A stretch of 64,000 nucleotides of DNA from Haloferax gibbonsii ATCC 33959 (GCF_000336775.1 NZ_AOLJ01000011.1:624938-688937), one strand, 5' to 3'. Positions 16,693 to 26,689 are shown, counted from the first letter of the stretch. The notes: generated by a model from the letters alone, not told the origin. Numbers and translations are program-made.

Positions 16693-17211
16693 TTACTCGT
16701 CAGGGACGATACGGAACGTCTCGAAGGTGTCGCCGTCGACGGTGACGAGTCGCCCGCGGAGCCCGCCGTCCGGCAGTTCCTCCAGTTCCGCGTGCGCCTT
16801 GCGGTTGCCCCGCGGTTGCGCGTGACTCCCCGGGTTGAGGAGCGGAATCGGCCCGGTGCCGTCGAAGCCCGGCCGGTGGCTGTGGCCGAAGATGACCACG
16901 TCGGCCCCGCGCTCGCGGCCGAACATCGAAAGCGCGGTGTTCCCGCCGCGTCGGGTGTGCGTCACCGCGAACTCGACGCCGCCGTAGGTGACGTTTCGCG
17001 CGACCGGAATCCGGTCGCGAATCTCGGGGCCGTCGTTGTTGCCGTAGACCGCGAGGAAGGTGTCGGCCTCGTCGATGAACGCGTCGAGGACGGACTCGCG
17101 CATGAAGTCGCCCGCGTGGACGACGAGGTCTGCCTCGCGGACCGCGTCGAGGGTTCGGTTCGTCAGTCGATGGCCGTCCGTGCTGTGGGTGTCGGAGACG
17201 ACAACGAGCAT
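16693..17211 (-). CDS. YfcE/MJ0936-type metallophosphoesterase
   Basis: 172 residues with all calcineurin-like motifs of the small archaeal phosphodiesterase family: SDTHS (D7, H9), HAGDF, YGNNDGPE, VTHTR and FGHSHRP. The enzyme uses two metal ions to cleave phosphodiesters; the natural substrate is unknown. The gene stands alone. About 200 bases between it and the upstream HTH gene show no further coding potential. Confidence 0.92.
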   Translation of the reverse strand: MLVVVSDTHSTDGHRLTNRTLDAVREADLVVHAGDFMRESVLDAFIDEADTFLAVYGNNDGPEIRDRIPVARNVTYGGVEFAVTHTRRGGNTALSMFGRERGADVVIFGHSHRPGFDGTGPIPLLNPGSHAQPRGNRKAHAELEELPDGGLRGRLVTVDGDTFETFRIVPDE

Positions 17212-17345
17212 GCGCCGGGGTAAGCGCCGGAGGGATTGAAACCTACCGGCTGCGGCGTCGGTCCGGTCGGAGCCGCCGCGGTCGGCGAGCGGTGTCCCGG
17301 TTCCTCGTCGGTAGGTCTATCCGAGCGCGGGGAGTGGCCCACGAT

Positions 17346-18290
17346 ATGGCAGGCAGTACGTCCGTCGTCGTCGCCGCGCTCTTCGCGAACGGGGCGATTG
17401 CGATTCTCAAGTTCCTCGGCTATCTCGCGACCGGGAGTCCCTCCATGCTCTCCGAAACGTATCACTCCATCTCCGACACCGGCAATCAGGTGTTCCTCCT
17501 CATCGGCATCCGCGACAGCAAACGCGGCGAGACCCAGTCACACCCCTTCGGCCACGGGAAATCGCAGTTCTTCTACTCGTTTCTCGTCTCCGTGATGCTG
17601 TTCGGTATCGCCGGTTGGGAGTCGGCCAAGCACGGCTACGATGCCCTGATGCACCCCGGCCACGGCGGGGGCGGAGAGGCGCTCGTCCTAGCCGGTTTCG
17701 AAATCGAGCCCGTGTTGGTCAACGTCGCCATCCTCCTCGGCGCAATCGCCTTCGAGAGCTACGCGTTCCTGAAGGCGAACGCCGAACTCCGCCGGCAGAT
17801 GGAGGAGTACCAGTGGAGCGGTCTCGTGGAGGCGTTCCGGGAGACGAGCGACGTGACGACGCTCACGGCGTTCACGGAGGACACCGTCGCCCTCGTCGGC
17901 GCGATGCTCGCGCTCGTCGGCATCGGCCTCACCGAACTCACGGGTAACGAGCTGTTCGACGCCGGTGCGGCGCTCCTCATCGGGATACTGCTCATGGGCT
18001 TCGCAATCGCGCTCGCGTGGGAGAACAAGCGCCTCCTCATCGGCGAGAGCGTCCCCATGGACGAAGAACAGACCCTTCGCAACATCGTCAAAAACGACCC
18101 GCGGGTCGTCCACATCGACCGCTTCCGCGCGAGCTACGTCGGCCCCGAGAAACTCCTCGTCGCCCTCGACGTGAGCTTCGACCCCGAACTCGACACCGAG
18201 GAGATAGACGACCACATCAGCGAAATCGAGGCCGAACTCAAGGCGGCCGACGAACGGGTCCACTTCGTCTACATCGAACCCGAGTTGTAG
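17346..18290 (+). CDS. Cation diffusion facilitator (CDF) metal transporter
   Basis: 314 residues; six membrane helices and a cytoplasmic C-terminal ferredoxin-like domain (about 225-310; VVHIDRFRASYVG, VALDVSFDPE). HSISDTGNQ (H40, D44) is the first half of the transport metal site, with TEDTVALVG as the partner helix. HPFGHGKSQFFYS is the conserved loop of the ZitB/CzrB-like CDF group. It exports zinc, iron or manganese in exchange for protons. Start ATG 17346 is immediately in front of the first helix. Confidence 0.93.
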   Translation: MAGSTSVVVAALFANGAIAILKFLGYLATGSPSMLSETYHSISDTGNQVFLLIGIRDSKRGETQSHPFGHGKSQFFYSFLVSVMLFGIAGWESAKHGYDALMHPGHGGGGEALVLAGFEIEPVLVNVAILLGAIAFESYAFLKANAELRRQMEEYQWSGLVEAFRETSDVTTLTAFTEDTVALVGAMLALVGIGLTELTGNELFDAGAALLIGILLMGFAIALAWENKRLLIGESVPMDEEQTLRNIVKNDPRVVHIDRFRASYVGPEKLLVALDVSFDPELDTEEIDDHISEIEAELKAADERVHFVYIEPEL

Positions 18291-18296
18291 CCCGGA

Positions 18297-19337
18297 CTAG
18301 CTCTCGGCGACCTCCCGCGACTCGACCGCGTCGGCGACGAGTTCGACCGCCGTCTCCGCGTCCTCCCGCGAGACGTTCAGGTTCGTCGTAAAGCGGGTGT
18401 GATACTCGCCGAACGTCCCGCCGAGGACATCCACGCCCTCGCACAGTTCGACGAACTCCTCGGCCGTCAGCCCCGCGTCTTCGGAGTCGACGACGACGAT
18501 GTTCGTATCGGGCGTCGGCACCGACAGCCCGGCGACGGCGTCGAGACCCTCGGCGAGGACGCGGGCGTTCTCGTGGTCGTCGGCGAGGCGGTCGATATTG
18601 TCGAGCGCGACGAGTCCCGGCGCGGCGATGAGCCCGGCCTGTCGCATGCCGCCGCCGAACTGCTTTCTGACGCGGAGGGCCTCTTCGATGAACGACTCCG
18701 GACCGGCGAGCACCGAGCCGACGGGCGCGCCGAGCCCCTTCGAGAGACAGAACATCACCGTGTCCAGGCGCTCGACCATCGCCGTCGGGTCCTCGTCGAG
18801 GGCGACGCAGGCGTTGAACACGCGGGCACCGTCGAGGTGAACGGGGATTCCGAGGTCGTGTGCCGCCTCGGCCGCGGCGTCGACGTCGGCTTTCGGAACC
18901 GCGACGCCGCCGCGGGCGTTGTGGGTGTTTTCGAGGCACAGAACGCCCGTGCCGGCGACGTGCAGCGACTCCTCGCGGGCGTGCTCGCGGACCTGCTCGG
19001 GGGTCGGCGCGGCGCGCTCGCCGGCGTCGTAGGCGCGGACCTGCAGCCCCGACAGTTGGGCGAAGCCGCCAACCTCCCACTTGTAGACGTGCGCCTTCGC
19101 GTCCACGAGCGCCTCCTGACCGGGGTCGGCGTGGACGCGGGCGGCGATTTGGTTGCCCATCGTCCCCGAGGGCACGAACAGCGCGGCCTCCTTGCCGACC
19201 AACTCGGCGGCGCGCGCTTCGAGTTCGTTCACGGTCGGGTCGTCGCCGTACACGTCGTCGCCGACGTCGGCGTCGCGGGCGGCGTCGCGCATCTCGTCGG
19301 ACGGGAGCGTGACGGTGTCGCTTCGGAGGTCTATCAT
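18297..19337 (-). CDS. Low-specificity threonine aldolase (PLP, beta-eliminating lyase family)
   Basis: 346 residues. [16 protein letters not shown] and [16 protein letters not shown] are the family's N-terminal signature; LDGARVFNA (D169, R172) and [12 protein letters not shown] (K200, the Schiff-base lysine) complete the PLP site. It splits L-threonine or allo-threonine to glycine and acetaldehyde. It is divergent from the M29 aminopeptidase gene; GAAATAAACG at about 19361-19370 read on the minus strand gives a CGTTTATTTC TATA box. Confidence 0.94.
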   Translation of the reverse strand: MIDLRSDTVTLPSDEMRDAARDADVGDDVYGDDPTVNELEARAAELVGKEAALFVPSGTMGNQIAARVHADPGQEALVDAKAHVYKWEVGGFAQLSGLQVRAYDAGERAAPTPEQVREHAREESLHVAGTGVLCLENTHNARGGVAVPKADVDAAAEAAHDLGIPVHLDGARVFNACVALDEDPTAMVERLDTVMFCLSKGLGAPVGSVLAGPESFIEEALRVRKQFGGGMRQAGLIAAPGLVALDNIDRLADDHENARVLAEGLDAVAGLSVPTPDTNIVVVDSEDAGLTAEEFVELCEGVDVLGGTFGEYHTRFTTNLNVSREDAETAVELVADAVESREVAES

Positions 19338-19454
19338 GCGCGGAGAGACCGCGCCGACGGAGAAATAAACGGTGGTCCGCGTGGCGTTCCCCGTCCGCGG
19401 TCGCAATATTTGCGCTTCGAAAGGTGTTTGCCCCGGGGACACACACGACGCGGT

Positions 19455-20537
19455 ATGGACCCGCGCATCCGCGAGCACGCACAGACCATCGTCGACCACT
19501 CCACGAGCGTCGAGGCCGGCGACAACGTCGTCGTCTCCGCGCCCTCGGTGGCCGAGGACCTCGTCACGGCCGTCCACGAACTGCTCGGCGACCGCGGCGC
19601 GAACGTCGTCGCGATGGACGCGAACCCCCGCTTTACCCGCGCGTTCCTCCGCGCCGGCGACGACGACTACGAGACGCCCGAGCACGTGCTGGCGCTCTAC
19701 GAGGAGACGGACGTCATCATCCGCGTCCGCGGCGAGACGAACGCCACCGAGCAGAGCGACGTGCCGCCGGAGACGAACGCCGCGTACAAGCGGGCGTACA
19801 AGCCCGTGCAGGGCGAGATGCTCTCGAAGCGCTGGTGTCTCACTCAGTACCCCGCGAAGGGGAGCGCCCAGCTCGCGGGCATGAGCACAGAGGCCTACGA
19901 GAACTTCGTCTACGACGCCGTCACCCTCGACTGGGACGCGCAGGGCGAACTCCAACAGCAGTTGGTCGACATCCTCAACGACGGCGACGAGGTCCGCATC
20001 AAGTCGGGCGACGAGACCGACGTGACGATGAGCATCGCCGGCAACACGGCCATCAACGACACGGCCGAACACAACCTCCCCGGCGGCGAGGTGTTCACCG
20101 CGCCCGTGAAGGACTCCGTGAACGGTGAGGTCTACTTCGACCTGCCGCTGTACCGACAGGGCCGCGAGGTCTCCGGCGTCCGCGTCCGCTTCGAGGACGG
20201 CGAGGTCGTCGACTACTCCGCCGAGGGGAACGAGGAGGTCTTAGACGGCGTGTTCGACACCGACGAGGGCGCGCGCTACCTCGGCGAACTCGGCATCGGC
20301 ATGAACCGCAGCATCGACCAGTTCACCTACAACATGCTGTTCGACGAGAAGATGGGCGACACCGTCCACATGGCCGTCGGCTCGGCGTACCCCGAGACGG
20401 TCGGCGCGGACAACGAACTCAACGAGAGCGCCGAGCACGTCGACATGATCGTCGACATGTCCGAGGAGTCGGTCATCGAGGTCGACGGCGAGGTCGTCCA
20501 GCGGAACGGCACGTTCGTCTTCGAAGACGAGTTCTGA
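19455..20537 (+). CDS. M29-family metallo-aminopeptidase
   Basis: 360 residues matching the thermophilic aminopeptidase (AmpS/AmpT) family: an N-terminal Rossmann-like domain and a C-terminal metal-binding domain with EVFTAPVKDSVNGEV, LGIGMNRSI, MLFDEKMGDTVHMAVGSAYPE and HVDMIVDM, the usual Glu/His/Asp ligands. It removes N-terminal residues from peptides in the cytoplasm. A short palindrome-like GCAATATTTGC at about 19402-19412 lies 40-50 bases before the ATG and may be the promoter element. Confidence 0.93.
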   Translation: MDPRIREHAQTIVDHSTSVEAGDNVVVSAPSVAEDLVTAVHELLGDRGANVVAMDANPRFTRAFLRAGDDDYETPEHVLALYEETDVIIRVRGETNATEQSDVPPETNAAYKRAYKPVQGEMLSKRWCLTQYPAKGSAQLAGMSTEAYENFVYDAVTLDWDAQGELQQQLVDILNDGDEVRIKSGDETDVTMSIAGNTAINDTAEHNLPGGEVFTAPVKDSVNGEVYFDLPLYRQGREVSGVRVRFEDGEVVDYSAEGNEEVLDGVFDTDEGARYLGELGIGMNRSIDQFTYNMLFDEKMGDTVHMAVGSAYPETVGADNELNESAEHVDMIVDMSEESVIEVDGEVVQRNGTFVFEDEF

Positions 20538-20821
20538 CCGGGGCGGCCGCGCGCCTTCCTGCTCGCGGACAACTCGCAACATTTCGTCTCCGGTTTATCG
20601 ACCGGAAAATCGCTCGTCGTCGTCGGGTTTTCCAGTCGAAACAGTAGCCTTCGAACAGTCGCCGAAATCAGCACCGAGACGCGGGGACGGGTCCGGTCTG
20701 TCTCGGCCGGAGTCAGCGGAGTCTCCAGTCGAAGCGGTGCCCTTCGGTCTATAGACAGACGTGTGACAACAATACACAGACCCCAGTAGGTTTATTTCGA
20801 ATAGTCGACGAACACGAACCG

Positions 20822-20974
20822 ATGCCAGCGGTTCAGTGCCGGGAGTGTGGACGAGACGTGGCGGTCCACGAGATAGAGACCACGACGAAGACGACGCCCG
20901 ACGGCTTCGACACGAGGTATCGGTGTCCCTACTGTAAGTCGGAGATGCGAGACGTGAAAACGCGAATCGTCTGA
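20822..20974 (+). CDS. 50-residue zinc-ribbon microprotein
   Basis: A 50-residue protein with two knuckles, C6-RE-C9 and C35-PY-C38, a treble-clef or ribbon-like zinc site. The rest is charged. A clear TATA-like TTTATTTC at about 20790-20797 stands roughly 27 bases upstream, so the message is nearly leaderless and the gene is very likely expressed. It converges on the lrp gene with only 5 bases between stops. The role is unknown; similar haloarchaeal microproteins are thought to be regulators. Confidence 0.8.
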   Translation: MPAVQCRECGRDVAVHEIETTTKTTPDGFDTRYRCPYCKSEMRDVKTRIV

Positions 20975-20979
20975 CGGCG

Positions 20980-21438
20980 TTACTGGTCGAGGTCGAGTTC
21001 GAACTGCTCGTTTTCGGTGACCGAGTTGAGCACGACCGAGGTGTTGGACTCGCGGATGTCCGCGTCGGTGAGCAGTTTCTTGATCTGCGTGTTCATGCCG
21101 TCGGTGTCGCGGAACTTGCCGATGGCGATGATGTCGTAGTCGCCGGTGACCTCGTACACCGAAATCATCTGTTTCTCGGCGCGGAGGCGCTCGGTGATGT
21201 CGGGGAGCGCGGAGCCCTCGACTTTGAGCTGAATGACGGCGGTTACGTCGTAGCCGAGCGCGTCGTAGTTGACGCGGGGCGTGTACCCCTCGATGACGCC
21301 TTCGTCTTCGAGATCTCGCAGGTGATTCGAGACGGTCGTGACCGACACGTCGAGTTCTTCGGCGAGGCTTCGCAGGCTCGCTCGGCCGTCGCCGAGGAGT
21401 GCGTTGATGAGCTTCGCGTCGAGGTTTTCGTACGTCAT
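20980..21438 (-). CDS. Lrp/AsnC family transcription regulator
   Basis: 152 residues: an N-terminal winged HTH ([42 protein letters not shown]) and a C-terminal RAM ligand-binding domain (about 66-140; [25 protein letters not shown]). It is divergent from glnA with a shared 126-base intergenic region containing a palindrome, which makes glnA and its own gene the obvious targets. Lrp proteins next to glnA in haloarchaea are linked to glutamine/nitrogen control. Confidence 0.93.
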   Translation of the reverse strand: MTYENLDAKLINALLGDGRASLRSLAEELDVSVTTVSNHLRDLEDEGVIEGYTPRVNYDALGYDVTAVIQLKVEGSALPDITERLRAEKQMISVYEVTGDYDIIAIGKFRDTDGMNTQIKKLLTDADIRESNTSVVLNSVTENEQFELDLDQ

Positions 21439-21465
21439 TACATCTACACACCGTCCCGGGGCATT

Positions 21466-21489
21466 AGAATTTTACGAATATCCAATTCT
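21466..21489. promoter_or_regulatory. Palindrome between lrp and glnA, candidate Lrp operator
   Basis: AGAATT at 21466-21471 and AATTCT at 21484-21489 form an inverted repeat with an AT-rich 12-base spacer, standing out in GC-rich surroundings. It overlaps where a minus-strand TATA box for lrp would lie (TAAAATTC, about 21467-21474). A further GGAATTGCATTA at about 21513-21524 repeats half of it upstream of the glnA TATA box. Confidence 0.5.
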
Positions 21490-21527
21490 GTGGCGAGGTG
21501 CGGGGAATTGCATTAAGCGGAAAGGTC

Positions 21528-21533
21528 TTTATA
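21528..21533 (+). promoter_or_regulatory. TATA box of glnA
   Basis: TTTATA preceded by GGAAAGGTC (BRE-like purines) lies about 32 bases before the chosen ATG at 21565, placing transcription start within about 10 bases of the start codon. Confidence 0.6.
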
Positions 21534-21564
21534 GTGCGGGTGTTCGAATCGCGTGTTCAGGAAA

Positions 21565-22935
21565 ATGACGGAAGACAACGCACTCACCGACGGCGGCCTG
21601 AGCGACGAGGCACAGGCAGTCATCGACGAGATCGAAGAGAAGAATGTCGACTTCCTCCGACTCCAGTTCACCGACATTCTCGGAACGGTCAAAAACGTCT
21701 CCATCCCGGCCTCGCAGGCCGAAAAGGCGTTCACTGAGGGCATCTACTTCGACGGTTCCTCCATCGACGGCTTCGTGCGCATCCAGGAGTCCGACATGCG
21801 CCTCGAGCCCGACCCGTCGACGTTCGCCGTCCTCCCGTGGCGGAAGAAGGAAAACAGCGCCGCAGGTCGCCTCATCTGCGACGTGTTCAACACGTCCACC
21901 GGCGAGCCCTTCAGCGGCGACCCGCGTGGCGTCCTCAAGCGCGCCATCGCCCGCGCCGAGGAGCTCGGCTATGACGTGAACGTCGCACCCGAACCGGAGT
22001 TCTTCCTGTTCGAAGAAGACGAGAACGGCCGCGCGACGACCGTCACGAACGACGCCGGCGGCTACTTCGACCTCGCGCCGAAGGACCTCGCGTCCGACGT
22101 GCGCCGCGACATCATCTACGGCCTCGAGAGCATGGGCTTCGACATCGAAGCCTCGCACCACGAGGTCGCCGAGGGCCAGCACGAGATTAACTTCACGTAC
22201 GACGACGCCCTCTCGACGGCCGACAACGTCGCCACGTTCCGGTCCGTCGTTCGCGCCATCGCGTCCGAACACGACCTCCACGCGACGTTCATGCCCAAGC
22301 CCATCCCGCGCATCAACGGCTCCGGCATGCACACCCACATCTCGCTGTTCCAGGACGGCGAGAACGCGTTCCACGACGGCGACGACGAGTTCGACCTGAG
22401 CGACACGGCCAAGAGCTTCGTCGCGGGCATCCTCGACCACGCGCCCGCCATCACGGCTGTCGCCGACCCGACGGTCAACTCCTACAAGCGCCTCGTCCCC
22501 GGCTACGAAGCGCCGGTCTACATCGCGTGGTCCGACCGTAACCGCTCGGCGCTCATCCGCAAGCCGGCCGCCCGCACGCCGGCCGCCTCGCGCATCGAGG
22601 CCCGCTTCCCCGACCCGTCCTGTAACCCGTACCTCGCGTTCGCCGCGCTCATCCACGCCGGTCTCGACGGCGTCGAGAAGGACCTCGACTGCCCCGACCC
22701 GGTCCGCGAGAACATCTACGAGTTCGACGAGGAGAAGCGCGAAGAGTACGGTATCGAGACGCTCCCGAAGGACCTCGGCGGCGCCGTCGACGCCCTCGAA
22801 GAGGACGAAGTCATCCAGGACGCCCTGGGCGACCACGTCTACGAGAAGTTCGTCGAAGCCAAGCGCTCCGAGTTCAAGGACTACCTCGTCGACGTCTCCC
22901 AGTGGGAACTCGACCGGTACCTCGAGACGTTCTAA
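21565..22935 (+). CDS. glnA: Glutamine synthetase type I
   Basis: 456 residues. [45 protein letters not shown] and NRSALIRKP are the metal, glutamate and ATP sites of GSI. It condenses ammonia with glutamate using ATP, the main ammonium assimilation step. The tyrosine-adenylylation loop of GSI-beta is not evident near residues 395-405, fitting the archaeal/Gram-positive alpha type, regulated by feedback and proteins such as GlnK. ATG 21565 is preferred over a GTG four codons upstream because of the promoter spacing. Confidence 0.97.
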   Translation: MTEDNALTDGGLSDEAQAVIDEIEEKNVDFLRLQFTDILGTVKNVSIPASQAEKAFTEGIYFDGSSIDGFVRIQESDMRLEPDPSTFAVLPWRKKENSAAGRLICDVFNTSTGEPFSGDPRGVLKRAIARAEELGYDVNVAPEPEFFLFEEDENGRATTVTNDAGGYFDLAPKDLASDVRRDIIYGLESMGFDIEASHHEVAEGQHEINFTYDDALSTADNVATFRSVVRAIASEHDLHATFMPKPIPRINGSGMHTHISLFQDGENAFHDGDDEFDLSDTAKSFVAGILDHAPAITAVADPTVNSYKRLVPGYEAPVYIAWSDRNRSALIRKPAARTPAASRIEARFPDPSCNPYLAFAALIHAGLDGVEKDLDCPDPVRENIYEFDEEKREEYGIETLPKDLGGAVDALEEDEVIQDALGDHVYEKFVEAKRSEFKDYLVDVSQWELDRYLETF

Positions 22936-23157
22936 CCGTCGCGCACGCCTAACACCGATTTTTCTTTCGCGACCGCTCGCCGGAGAGCGACGGCCAGAGC
23001 GCCGCGCGGAGACCGAGCGCGAGCCGTCGTCGCCGCGGTAGCCGAGCCGCGACCGACTCGCGAAGCTCGCTGGGTTTGAGCGGTCGCGGAACCGGTGCAG
23101 TGGTGCAGTCCGAAAAGAGAAGCGCCAGCCTCGCGTCAGGCGTCGGCGTCGCCCGAG

Positions 23158-24129
23158 TCAGTCGGCGCGCTGGGTCGCCCCGTCGCCGAGTCCGATTCGG
23201 CCCTGTAACTTCGGCGCGACGAGGATGAACGCGACCACCGCCCCGGTGGCGAGCACCGTCACCGTCACCGGGACCGGGGCGTCGACCACGTCGACGCCGA
23301 CCCAGAGGCCGCCCGCGCCGAGGAACGCGACGAGCGCCACCGGCGGCGACAGCGTCGGCAGCGACTCGTGGTCGGCGAGTCGCGTCCAGCCGACGAGGCC
23401 GCCGAGCGACCCGCCGAGGGCCGCCGCGGCGTTTTCCGTGTGTCCGGGGACGCCCGTGGTGAACACCACCGCGAGCGCGAGGACACTCAGGCCGGCCGCG
23501 ATGGCGAACAGCCGCGCCGGGTCGAGGTGGCCGGCCGCGTCGGGGTCGTCCGCGGCGGCGACCGAAAAGACCGCCTTCAGAAAGACCAGGCCGAGGAGGA
23601 CGCCGACGACGATGTCGACGCCGTAGTGGACGCCGAGGAAAATCCGCGAGAGCGAGACGGTGCCGACGACGGCCGCCGCGGCGACGAGTCGGCGGCGGCG
23701 GTCCCACACGTCGAGAAGCGAGACCGCGGCCCCGTAGACGACGGTCGTCCCGAGGGCGTGGCCGCTCGGGAAGCCGAAGCCGTCGTCGGTGGTAAACGAC
23801 ACGAACAGGTCCGAGAGCGGCGACGGCCACGCGGGGGCGTCGGCGACGGTCGCGGTCGGCGGTCGCGGCAGGGCGAAACCGACTTTCAGCGCGGTGACGA
23901 GCGCCAGCGACCCGAGCGCGAGGCCGACGAAGGCGGCCGCGGTCCGCCGGGGGCGGGCCGTGATTCGGGGGCGACAGAGCCAGTACAGCGACGTGAACGC
24001 GACGAAGAAGAACCACTGGTCGCCGAGCTGGGTGACGAGACCGAACAGGAAGACGAGCGCGTCCGGCGCGTCGGCGAGGGCTAACTCACCCAACCCGCGG
24101 GTCTGAAGCGGGAGTGCGAACCGGGACAT
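23158..24129 (-). CDS. PAP2-family membrane phosphatase
   Basis: 323 residues with about eight or more membrane helices. The three phosphatase motifs are present: KVGFALPRP (K-x6-RP), PSGHA, and SRIFLGVHYGVDIVVG (SR-x5-H-x3-D). It should dephosphorylate a lipid phosphate or pyrophosphate on the outer face of the membrane. Its start lies one base past the stop of the BrkB gene, so the two form an operon with BrkB first. The 220 bases between its end and glnA show no gene. Confidence 0.92.
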   Translation of the reverse strand: MSRFALPLQTRGLGELALADAPDALVFLFGLVTQLGDQWFFFVAFTSLYWLCRPRITARPRRTAAAFVGLALGSLALVTALKVGFALPRPPTATVADAPAWPSPLSDLFVSFTTDDGFGFPSGHALGTTVVYGAAVSLLDVWDRRRRLVAAAAVVGTVSLSRIFLGVHYGVDIVVGVLLGLVFLKAVFSVAAADDPDAAGHLDPARLFAIAAGLSVLALAVVFTTGVPGHTENAAAALGGSLGGLVGWTRLADHESLPTLSPPVALVAFLGAGGLWVGVDVVDAPVPVTVTVLATGAVVAFILVAPKLQGRIGLGDGATQRAD

Positions 24130-24130
24130 C

Positions 24131-25468
24131 TCAGCCGCGGCGTTCGCGGACCGCGTCGACGGCGCGGCCGGGGAGGCCGAGCGCGTTCAGGCCGATGCCG
24201 AACATGACGAACAGGACGTAGAGCCCGAGCGTCGACAGGAAGATGATGAGCATGGCGACGACCGCGATGAGGTCCGACTGGAGGTAGTAGAACGCGCCGA
24301 GCGTGAGGACGACGCCGTAGCCGAGCACGAGATAGGGCCCCCAACCGCGAGCCTTGCCGCGGCGCATCCGACGGCGGACGTAGCGCTTCAACTCGGCTTC
24401 GAGCTTGGGCTTTTCGACCGTCCGGTCCGTCACGTCGTCCTCGAACGCGTCGAGGTCGGCGCGGAGTTCCTCGACCTGCGATTCCAGCTCCTCGATGTCG
24501 GGAGCGCCGCGCGGGGAGACGGACGCGCCGGTCTCCGCGTCGCCGGCGTCCGCCGTCCGCGGCCCATCGGTGTCACCTCGGTCGTCGCTCATATCCGTAC
24601 GAGCGTCATGTCGGCCTCCCGTATGTTGTACCTGCCGGTCCACACCGGGCGGTCCCCCCGGCGGGTCACGCGGTTCCGCGGGCAGGGCGTCGCCGCCGAC
24701 CCCCGCGAGGACCGCGTTGATGACCGCGCCCGAAAGCAGGATGAGCCCCGAGAAGTAGAACCACGTCACGAGCAGCAGGAGCGTCCCGAGCGCGCCCGCG
24801 ACCGACGCGCCGGCCACCGACGCGTACACCCCGAATCCGATTCCGAGGACGGTCCAGCCGACGGCCGCGAAGACGGTTCCGGGGACGACCTGCCGCGGCG
24901 AGAGGTCGGCGTCGGGGAAGACGTAGTACAGCGGGAAGAACGCCGCACAGAGCGTGAGCAGCAACAGGAGCGGCGAGAGCAGTTGGAGGAACGGCACGTC
25001 GAGGAGACCGAGGAGCGCAGTCACCACCGCGACGCCGATGGTGCCGACGCCGATGCTGGCGAGAGCGATGGTGCCGTCTCGAAGCTGGTCGAGGAGGCCG
25101 CCGGCCTCGGAACCGTAGATGCGCGAGAAGGCGATGTCGAGGCCGCGAAAGAGCTTCAGCGCGCCCCAGACCGTCAACGCGAGGCTCACCGCTCCGACGC
25201 TGCCCTGTCCGGTCCGGTCCGTGAGGGCCTCCTCGACGAGGTCCTGTCCGGTCGGGACGAGGTACTGTTCGACGAGCGTCTGGAGCTGCGCCTTCAACTC
25301 CGCGCCGCCGACCGCGGTGGCGACGACGACGCCGAGCACGAGAAGCGGAATCAGCGAGACGAGCGCGTAGTACGAGATGCTGGCCGCGAGAAACGAGATT
25401 TCCTTCTCCCGAATCGTGTCGACGACGGTCCGCGCGACGGGAACGACGGTTCGAATCTTGGCGCTCAC
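24131..25468 (-). CDS. YihY/BrkB-family membrane protein with C-terminal extension
   Basis: 445 residues. The first 270 are a BrkB domain with six membrane helices (FLAASISYYALVSLIPLL, VWGALKLFRGLDIAFSRIY, GAVINAVL). A hydrophilic stretch (about 275-345) follows, then a coiled-coil-like segment (IEELESQVEELRADLDAFEDDV), a basic patch (RRRMRRGKARG) and two more membrane helices (about 375-430). The extra C-terminal module is not in bacterial YihY. Substrate unknown; BrkB relatives are proposed exporters. It is co-transcribed with the PAP2 gene. Confidence 0.88.
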   Translation of the reverse strand: MSAKIRTVVPVARTVVDTIREKEISFLAASISYYALVSLIPLLVLGVVVATAVGGAELKAQLQTLVEQYLVPTGQDLVEEALTDRTGQGSVGAVSLALTVWGALKLFRGLDIAFSRIYGSEAGGLLDQLRDGTIALASIGVGTIGVAVVTALLGLLDVPFLQLLSPLLLLLTLCAAFFPLYYVFPDADLSPRQVVPGTVFAAVGWTVLGIGFGVYASVAGASVAGALGTLLLLVTWFYFSGLILLSGAVINAVLAGVGGDALPAEPRDPPGGPPGVDRQVQHTGGRHDARTDMSDDRGDTDGPRTADAGDAETGASVSPRGAPDIEELESQVEELRADLDAFEDDVTDRTVEKPKLEAELKRYVRRRMRRGKARGWGPYLVLGYGVVLTLGAFYYLQSDLIAVVAMLIIFLSTLGLYVLFVMFGIGLNALGLPGRAVDAVRERRG

Positions 25469-25558
25469 GTATCACCAAAACGACACGGGAGACAAAGAAG
25501 CTACCCGCCGACGCGGCGGCGTGAGCCGGTTACGGGCACGGCCGCTCGGGCCGCGGAG

Positions 25559-26689
25559 TCAGGCTTCGGGGTCGAGCGCGGCGGTCGCCTCGCGTATCTC
25601 CGCGACCGTCGCGTCGGTCTTGAACGCGGTGCCGTGGTAGTGCGCGGGAGTGGCGTCGTAGCCGGCGTCCCGGAGCGTTTCGAGGAACGTCTCCATCTTC
25701 GAGGCCGAGCGCCCCCAGAGCTTACAGAGGCGGTGCTGGTCGAAGTGGGTCGGCGTGTCGAGTTCGACCGCGAGCGTGTCGAGGAGTTTGCGGGCGCGTT
25801 TCGCGGTGCCGAAGTCCTCCGTCACCTCGTCGCGGACGGCCTCGGCGAACGCCGGTTCGGAGACGGGGCCGAGCCAGATGGGGCCGGCTTCGAGAATGCG
25901 GGTGGAACCGCAGTTGCCGCACGCTTCGGGCGGGTGGGCGATGAGCGAGTGCTCGGCCTCGCGGTGGAGGCAGTCCTCGCAGTGGTAGACGAAGCCGGTC
26001 GATTCGAGGAGTTCGTCGGCCTTCGTCGCCCGCTCGTCGAGTTCGAGGTACGCCCGCGCGTAGTGGCGCGTCGCGTGCGAGAGAATCGGGACGGCGGCCT
26101 TGTCGTAGCGGGCGGCGGTGCGGACCATCGCGCCGAGGAGCGTCCGAAGGCCCATCTCGGGGTGGTAGTCGGTGTTCTGCGGGAGACAGCCGTACTTCCG
26201 GATGCCGCTTTTCTGGTGTGCGCCGCACAGCGGGGCGGTGTCCGTGGCGGTGACGCAGACGAGGTCGCGGGTGTTGGCGAAGGCGGGGTCGGCGAAGGGC
26301 ATCGGCGTGCCGAAGGGGTCGAGGTCGACCACGTCGAAGACGGAGTCGTACATGAGGGCGTTGGCGTTGCGGTGGACCGCCTCGCCGCCGTTGCCGGCGC
26401 GGTCGAGGTTCGACTGGGCGAGTTCGACGGCGTCGGTGTCGAGGTCGGCGCAGGTCACGTCGTAGCCCTCGGCGGCGGCGCGGACGCCCCGGATTCCCGA
26501 GGCGGCCATCGCGTCGAGGTAGCTCTCGGCGCGGGGTTCGCGCTCGCGGAAGGCCCGGAGGACGGCCGCGGTGATGTCCCGGTTCAACTCCTGTGTGGGG
26601 TTGTAGAAGACATCGTCGCCGGTCCCCGCTGACGCCCCGTCGCGGGCGTCGGGAACCTCGATTTCGACGCCTCCCTCGCTCACGTGCAT
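25559..26689 (-). CDS. trm1: tRNA (guanine26-N2)-dimethyltransferase Trm1
   Basis: 376 residues. [12 protein letters not shown] begins the domain; [15 protein letters not shown] and [10 protein letters not shown] are the SAM-binding and catalytic motifs (DPFG), and CEDC/CGNC (about residues 237-256) form the C-terminal zinc site. The enzyme dimethylates G26 at the D/anticodon stem junction of many tRNAs. ATG 26689 yields [12 protein letters not shown], a usual Trm1 start. It is divergent from the SWIM gene; the two starts are 36 bases apart, so the promoters must overlap. Confidence 0.95.
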   Translation of the reverse strand: MHVSEGGVEIEVPDARDGASAGTGDDVFYNPTQELNRDITAAVLRAFREREPRAESYLDAMAASGIRGVRAAAEGYDVTCADLDTDAVELAQSNLDRAGNGGEAVHRNANALMYDSVFDVVDLDPFGTPMPFADPAFANTRDLVCVTATDTAPLCGAHQKSGIRKYGCLPQNTDYHPEMGLRTLLGAMVRTAARYDKAAVPILSHATRHYARAYLELDERATKADELLESTGFVYHCEDCLHREAEHSLIAHPPEACGNCGSTRILEAGPIWLGPVSEPAFAEAVRDEVTEDFGTAKRARKLLDTLAVELDTPTHFDQHRLCKLWGRSASKMETFLETLRDAGYDATPAHYHGTAFKTDATVAEIREATAALDPEA

